From: Planctomycetota bacterium
GTDB lineage: Bacteria > JAJVIF01 > JAPKYR01
Reading direction: 5' to 3'
Assembly: GCA_030673355.1 (NCBI GenBank)
Contig: DAOVJF010000097.1
Location: 1-8,205 of the forward strand
Length of the DNA stretch: 8,205 nucleotides
The notes under the pieces were generated by a model. It was given only the letters and a program-made list of their open reading frames with translations, made no database searches and was not told where the DNA came from. Position numbers and translations under genes: made by a program. Of the stretch, positions 4,926 to 8,205 are shown piece by piece (position 1 is the stretch's first letter; the number at the start of each line of letters is the position of its first letter).

Positions 4926-6362
4926 ATGGTAAAAATCGAAAAGGGCAAGTGTTACGTCAACGGGGAATTCATCGCGACGAAAGATTACCGTCCGGTAAAA
5001 AATCCATTCAATGGTGAGACCATAGGGGAGTGCCCGGTATCGGATGACGGATTGCTCGAAAGCGCAATGGCGGGTTCGGTGGATTCGTTCAAGCCTTTTA
5101 AATCGATGGCACGCCACGAGCGGTCGCCACTGCTTCATAATGTATCACGAGGAATCGCGGCAAGGGAGGATGAGTTCGCCCGCCTGATCTGCATGGAAGG
5201 CGGGAAACCGATCAAGCTTGCCGAAGCGGAGGTAAATCGAAGCCAGTTGGTTTCAAGGTACGCGGCCGAGGAGGCTACACGTTTCGGTGGCGACTGGCTT
5301 GCTCTCGATATCCATCCCGGAATGGGTAATTATACCGGGCTTCTGGGACGGGTCCCGCTCGGCCCTGCGCTTGCGATCAGCCCGTTCAATTTTCCATTGA
5401 ACCTGATCATGCATAAATTAGCGCCTGCGATCGCTGTCGGATGCCCGACGATTATCAAACCATCGAGCGAAACACCCTTTACGGCGTTGAAACTCGCGGA
5501 AGTTTGCCACGAGGCGGGATTACCGCCCGGTTCGGTAAATATTGTCCCATGCCCCGGCCCATCGTTTGAGAAACTTGTCACCGATGACCGCGCGAAAATG
5601 CTTTCATTCACCGGGAGTGCTGAGGTCGGATGGAAGCTGAAAGAAATCGCGGGGAAAAAACGTGTCGCGCTGGAACTCGGTGGAAATGCGGGTGTGATTG
5701 TCCACGAGGACGCGGAAATTGAATATGCCGCAAAGAAAATCGTGTTTGGTGGTTTCGCACACGCCGGGCAGATATGTATCAGTGTCCAGAGAGTATTCAT
5801 CCACGAGCCGATCTACGATACATTCGTCAAAATGCTCATTGATCTATCGAAACAAGTCAAATCCGGCGACCCGGCGGATGAAGAAGTGATTGTCGGTCCG
5901 ATGATTACCGCCCGGGAAGCCGACCGGGTGGAGGCATGGATAGAAGAGGCAATTGAGGGGGGGGCAAAAGCGTTACTCAGGGGCAATAGAGAAGGACAGG
6001 TTATTTGTCCGACGATTTTAAGCGATGTTCGACGCGATGCGAAGGTATATGCCGGAGAGCTGTTCGGTCCTGTAATTATTGTAATGCCATATAAAAACTG
6101 GGATGGTGAAGGCGGCGCACTCGAACTGTTGAATGATTCGGTTTACGGGCTCCAGGCGGGGATTTTCACGAAAGATGTCAACCGGATCATGCAGGCGTAC
6201 CAAGAGCTTGAGGTAGGCGGGGTGATAGCAAATGAAATCCCGACATTCAGGGTGGATAATTATCCATATGGCGGGACGAAGGAATCCGGGCAGGGTAGGG
6301 AGGGAATCAGTTGCACGATGCATGAAATGACCGAAGAACGGGTATTAGTTATCCGGATATAA
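4926..6362 (+). CDS. NAD(P)-dependent aldehyde dehydrogenase
   Basis: The product is 478 residues, full length for the ALDH superfamily. It oxidises an aldehyde to a carboxylate (or acyl product) with NAD(P)+ in the cytoplasm. Catalytic features are complete: oxyanion Asn155 in SPFNFPLNL, cofactor-binding Lys178 in IIKPSSETP, the Rossmann loop FTGSAEVGWKL (228-238), general base Glu250 in LELGGN, nucleophile Cys284 in HAGQICISVQRV, and E378-L-F-G-P. By eye the GQICISVQRV motif and the PYGGTKESGQGREG ending resemble the lactaldehyde / non-phosphorylating glyceraldehyde-3-phosphate group more than betaine-aldehyde enzymes, but substrate assignment is uncertain. It is the last gene of the five-gene cluster. 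The stop codon lies inside a 16-bp palindrome that may be an operator or a weak terminator. A run of eight G at 5957-5964 lies in codons 344-347. Confidence 0.93.
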   Translation: MVKIEKGKCYVNGEFIATKDYRPVKNPFNGETIGECPVSDDGLLESAMAGSVDSFKPFKSMARHERSPLLHNVSRGIAAREDEFARLICMEGGKPIKLAEAEVNRSQLVSRYAAEEATRFGGDWLALDIHPGMGNYTGLLGRVPLGPALAISPFNFPLNLIMHKLAPAIAVGCPTIIKPSSETPFTALKLAEVCHEAGLPPGSVNIVPCPGPSFEKLVTDDRAKMLSFTGSAEVGWKLKEIAGKKRVALELGGNAGVIVHEDAEIEYAAKKIVFGGFAHAGQICISVQRVFIHEPIYDTFVKMLIDLSKQVKSGDPADEEVIVGPMITAREADRVEAWIEEAIEGGAKALLRGNREGQVICPTILSDVRRDAKVYAGELFGPVIIVMPYKNWDGEGGALELLNDSVYGLQAGIFTKDVNRIMQAYQELEVGGVIANEIPTFRVDNYPYGGTKESGQGREGISCTMHEMTEERVLVIRI

Positions 6363-6369
6363 ATATCCG
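6354..6369. promoter_or_regulatory. 16-bp palindrome at the aldehyde dehydrogenase stop: candidate operator
   Basis: CGGATATAAATATCCG has perfect 7-bp arms around AA. It contains the ALDH stop and ends 6 bp before the -35 of the TetR gene. A further half-site, GGATATT (6401-6407), overlaps that gene's -10. The loop is too short and the T tract absent for a convincing terminator, so a protein-binding site is more likely. Not proven. Confidence 0.4.
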
Positions 6370-6375
6370 TTGTCT

Positions 6376-6404
6376 TTGACTTTACGCTGCAATAGTTATA
6401 GGAT
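6376..6404 (+). promoter_or_regulatory. Candidate promoter of the TetR-family gene
   Basis: TTGACT (6376-6381), a 17-bp spacer, then TATAGG (6399-6404). The -35 is near consensus and the -10 fair. The predicted transcript starts near 6411, giving a leader of about 40 nt. The TetR gene therefore probably has its own promoter rather than depending on the upstream cluster. Confidence 0.5.
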
Positions 6405-6431
6405 ATTGATCTTAAGAGACCCAATTTTTGT

Positions 6432-6449
6432 TCAGTCAGGATTGAGTGA
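6432..6449. promoter_or_regulatory. Imperfect inverted repeat over the TetR-gene ribosome site: candidate autoregulatory operator
   Basis: TCAGTCAGGATTGAGTGA consists of 7-bp arms (TCAGTCA and TGAGTGA) with one mismatch around GGAT. The spacer and the last base of the left arm form the AGGA Shine-Dalgarno (6438-6441). Its size and place fit a TetR-family operator, but this is by eye only. Confidence 0.35.
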
Positions 6450-6451
6450 CC

Positions 6452-7090
6452 ATGGCAAATGTGAAACTTACTCGAATAGAGAGGCGGCAGGATATCCTCC
6501 AGAAAGCTGGTCGTTATTTCAGTCTTTACGGCTATGACGGGGTCAGCGTGCGTGAAATTGCCGAAGCGTGCAAGGTAAACGAGGCCTTACTCTACAAGCA
6601 TTTCGCAGGGAAGGAAGATCTGTTCCGCGAGGTGGTAAAGGGTCTTGGTGAACTGATCGATGGTTCACTGCGTAAAGCGGCACAGGCTAAACCGGATGGT
6701 CTTTCCGCACTTCGGAGTGCTGTCAAAGCCATGGTTTACGGACCGGAAGAGAACCTCCATGTCTACGCCTTTCTTGTGCATGGAATGGCCGCGTCGGAGC
6801 GGTATGAAAGTCTCCGCGAACTGGTCCGGGATGGGTTTGTCAAGCTGAACGATTTCCTCCAAACCCTTATTGAAAGAGGGATCAAGGACGGAACGGTTAA
6901 ACCGGAAACTGACCCGACCAAATGCGCCTGGTGCATTCTCAGCCGCGGACTTGCCGCCAGAATAACCACCGCGCTCAGACCGGAGGGCATCACCCCTGAA
7001 CCATCGAGCGATGATGAAACGATTGGAATCCTGGTGAACTGTATTGCATCGAACCACAACCGCGATACAGGCTGCTTTTTAGATTCTTAG
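6452..7090 (+). CDS. TetR/AcrR-family transcriptional regulator
   Basis: The product is 212 residues from ATG 6452. I prefer this start to the in-frame GTG at 6446 because AGGA at 6438-6441 is 10 bases from the ATG but only 4 from the GTG. Residues 8-54 are a classical TetR DNA-binding domain: RIERRQDILQKAGRYFSLYGYDGVSVREIAEACKVNEALLYKHFAGKEDL across helices 1-4, with the recognition helix around 42-50. Residues 60-205 are the variable ligand-binding and dimerisation part, all helical; the ligand cannot be predicted. A CxxC (Cys158, Cys161) sits in it. TetR proteins are usually dimeric repressors released by a small ligand and often control themselves and a neighbouring transporter. The downstream membrane protein gene is a plausible target, as is the upstream aldehyde dehydrogenase cluster. 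Confidence 0.92.
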   Translation: MANVKLTRIERRQDILQKAGRYFSLYGYDGVSVREIAEACKVNEALLYKHFAGKEDLFREVVKGLGELIDGSLRKAAQAKPDGLSALRSAVKAMVYGPEENLHVYAFLVHGMAASERYESLRELVRDGFVKLNDFLQTLIERGIKDGTVKPETDPTKCAWCILSRGLAARITTALRPEGITPEPSSDDETIGILVNCIASNHNRDTGCFLDS

Positions 7091-7117
7091 AGTATGGAAA
7101 CTGAATTTCGTTAGTGT

Positions 7118-7240
7118 TTACTCCCGGACTTCCTCACGCATACGTAGCATCTCCTCAACTCCGCCCGGCGGTGGGAAGTATACAGCCAGTCTTATAACCC
7201 ATGTAGTCGGCAAGGTGATTGAGTATTCGACGGTACGCAT
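7118..7240 (-). CDS. Possible 40-codon minus-strand ORF or gene remnant
   Basis: The minus strand reads ATG at 7240 to TAA at 7118 with no internal stop. The product begins MRTVEYSITLPTTWVIRLAV and ends VYFPPPGGVEEMLRMREEVRE with a charged helical tail. The codon choice at the 3' end looks coding-like. No SD precedes the ATG and I do not recognise the protein. It could be chance, a short unannotated gene, or the surviving end of a decayed one. Confidence 0.18.
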   Translation of the reverse strand: MRTVEYSITLPTTWVIRLAVYFPPPGGVEEMLRMREEVRE

Positions 7241-7352
7241 AGTTGAAAATAACCCGCGATGGAGATTCCCTGTCGGAATTTTTTTGTACAGGCTTTAAGG
7301 ATAATTCGCTTGTCCTGGCCGTTCCCATCGTTACTTTATTATACAAAGCTTT

Positions 7353-7382
7353 TTGCTTTAGCACCTGAAATAGTAGTAAAAT
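7353..7382 (+). promoter_or_regulatory. Weak candidate promoter for the membrane-protein gene
   Basis: TTGCTT (7353-7358), an 18-bp spacer, then TAAAAT (7377-7382), in the AT-rich part of the gap and about 80 bp before the ATG at 7461. Other TATTAT-like hexamers nearby (7337, 7385) make the exact site uncertain. Confidence 0.25.
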
Positions 7383-7460
7383 TCTATTATTGGGAAGGTT
7401 ACCAGGGTTCCAGTACATTCGAATCAGTGAATTTGTGGAGATTGGAAGGGAAAAAGGACG

Positions 7461-8205
7461 ATGGTAACTACACAACCCACCGAGAGCCACACCTCCGGAA
7501 TTTCAGAAATTGAACTTACAGGGTTAGCGAGATTTTCACCGCGGCTCCAGTTGCTCAGGTTGTTAAGTCGGAGCAAGGATCCGTTTATGTCGAATCTGTC
7601 AAGGAAAATGATCGAGGATGAGCCTGTCAGGAATACCGGGCTTATTTTCGAGCTGATCTACCTGATTGTCCTTCCGGCGATCTATATTTATGGAACGCTG
7701 GGCAACCCTATTTTCATTAATCCACGCAGCCAGCTTGCACCCGGCTTGACACCTATTTATTTTGTGCTGTTTGCCGGGTTTCTCTACGCGATCTGGATAC
7801 TTCACTGGCCGGGACGGTTACTTATGAAGCATGATGGGGACAGCGGGGACCTCCGTCTTATCCCACAAAGCCCGATGGGCGCTTTTAAATCCCTGGTTGT
7901 ATTGCAGATAATATCGTTTACCATTTATCCGACAGTAACGTTGATTGCCAGGCTGTTTTACGGCATATCCGCTTTTCACGCACACGATCCGTTTATTTTC
8001 TGCCTGCCCGGGCCTGGTCCATTCCAGTTATCTGTTTCTCTCCTGGTCCATGTGGGTCTGATGTTAAGTTACGCGTTGCTGGCGATCTTCACAAGCCTTA
8101 GATTCAGGAATGTAATTTCCAGTTACATAATTTTTGTATGCCTTGGAATAATAATCTGGTTAATTAATGTACCTCTGGTTCTTATGACAGAATTATATAA
8201 TTTCC
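7461..8205 (+). CDS. Multi-spanning membrane protein, ABC-2-type permease-like, 3'-truncated
   Basis: The frame opens at ATG 7461 and runs 248 codons to the window edge without a stop. An in-frame stop at 7428-7430 and absence of other start codons fix the start; AAGGG (7446-7450) is the likely SD, with a second purine run AAGGA closer in. Residues 1-58 are polar and cytoplasmic-looking. Hydrophobic segments lie at about 61-79, 98-117, 143-166, 188-211 and 221-242. Between the second and third is GDLRLIPQSPMGAFKSL, which resembles the cytoplasmic loop of ABC-2 permeases (consensus roughly G(T/D)L..L..TPLSP..I..GK). This suggests an exporter permease subunit; an ATPase partner is not in view and may be downstream. 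Its place after a TetR regulator fits a regulated transporter. Family assignment is tentative; membrane location is secure. Confidence 0.75.
   Translation, partial: MVTTQPTESHTSGISEIELTGLARFSPRLQLLRLLSRSKDPFMSNLSRKMIEDEPVRNTGLIFELIYLIVLPAIYIYGTLGNPIFINPRSQLAPGLTPIYFVLFAGFLYAIWILHWPGRLLMKHDGDSGDLRLIPQSPMGAFKSLVVLQIISFTIYPTVTLIARLFYGISAFHAHDPFIFCLPGPGPFQLSVSLLVHVGLMLSYALLAIFTSLRFRNVISSYIIFVCLGIIIWLINVPLVLMTELYNF

Larger units (their letters stand above)
7091..7460. other. 370-bp intergenic region with no convincing gene
   Basis: The first 150 bp have near-average composition and the rest (about 7270-7440) is AT-rich, as expected for a promoter region. I see no strong terminator after the TetR gene. 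Small elements: CCGCCCGGCGG (7161-7171), a CCTGT/ACAGG inverted repeat (7269-7273 and 7288-7292), a 5-bp hairpin AAAGC-TTTTT-GCTTT (7345-7359) and a direct repeat GGTTACCAG/GGTTCCAG (7397-7413). A possible small minus-strand ORF is listed separately. Confidence 0.5.

Noticed and set aside
6354..6369. Intrinsic terminator of the aldehyde dehydrogenase gene
   Set aside because: The loop would be only 2-4 nt, the stem is AT-rich and no T tract follows; an operator fits better.
7345..7359. AAAGC-TTTTT-GCTTT as terminator of the TetR gene
   Set aside because: A 5-bp AT-rich stem 255 bp after the stop with no T tract after it is too weak to call.
7155..7490. Minus-strand 111-codon frame
   Set aside because: Low-complexity, odd composition, overlaps the start of the membrane-protein gene and its SD region, no recognisable domain or SD.
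7259..7513. Plus-strand 84-codon frame
   Set aside because: It overlaps the start of the membrane-protein gene in another frame, covers AT-rich promoter-like DNA and shows no motif.

Overview
The window reads as chromosomal DNA of a bacterium with moderate GC content. It is probably an uncultured or poorly sampled diderm lineage: there is a Sec-exported VWA/beta-sandwich protein, a 40-residue-period TPR protein and an FmdB-like protein, but nothing that fixes a phylum. I see no rRNA, tRNA, CRISPR array, insertion sequence or phage gene. The taxonomic reading is inference only.

Layout. (1) Bases 1-604 hold the 3' part of a plus-strand TPR-repeat gene whose first three visible repeats are near-copies at exactly 120 bp. 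(2) Bases 635-2281 on the minus strand encode a secreted protein: signal peptide, a VWA domain with a degraded metal site, then four evenly spaced beta-sandwich repeats. It converges on the TPR gene with a 30-bp gap. (3) A 113-bp divergent promoter region (2282-2394) separates it from a five-gene plus-strand cluster (2395-6362): FmdB-like zinc-ribbon protein, lipB (octanoyltransferase), folP (dihydropteroate synthase), a GNAT acetyltransferase and an aldehyde dehydrogenase. Junctions are tight (5 bp, 39 bp, 8-bp overlap, 26 bp), so an operon is likely, with a possible internal promoter before folP. (4) A TetR-family regulator (6452-7090) has its own promoter and two candidate operators. (5) After a 370-bp gap, a multi-spanning membrane protein starting at 7461 runs off the window. 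It resembles ABC-2-type permeases and may be under TetR control.

How the genes relate: lipB and folP are cofactor genes (lipoate attachment, folate synthesis). FmdB, GNAT and aldehyde dehydrogenase have no proven link to them beyond co-transcription. TetR plus a membrane transporter-like gene is a common regulator/efflux layout, but regulation here is inferred.

The most unusual signal is in nucleic acid rather than protein. The first 22 codons of lipB contain a nested inverted-repeat system. A perfect 10-bp stem contains the start codon and encloses a perfect 8-bp hairpin followed by a U-rich tract, and the same CAGGC/GCCTG elements can also pair in another arrangement. This suggests a translation-coupled attenuator or switch between the FmdB gene and lipB. 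Secondary points are likely leaderless starts for the FmdB gene and perhaps folP, and the metal-site loss in the VWA protein.
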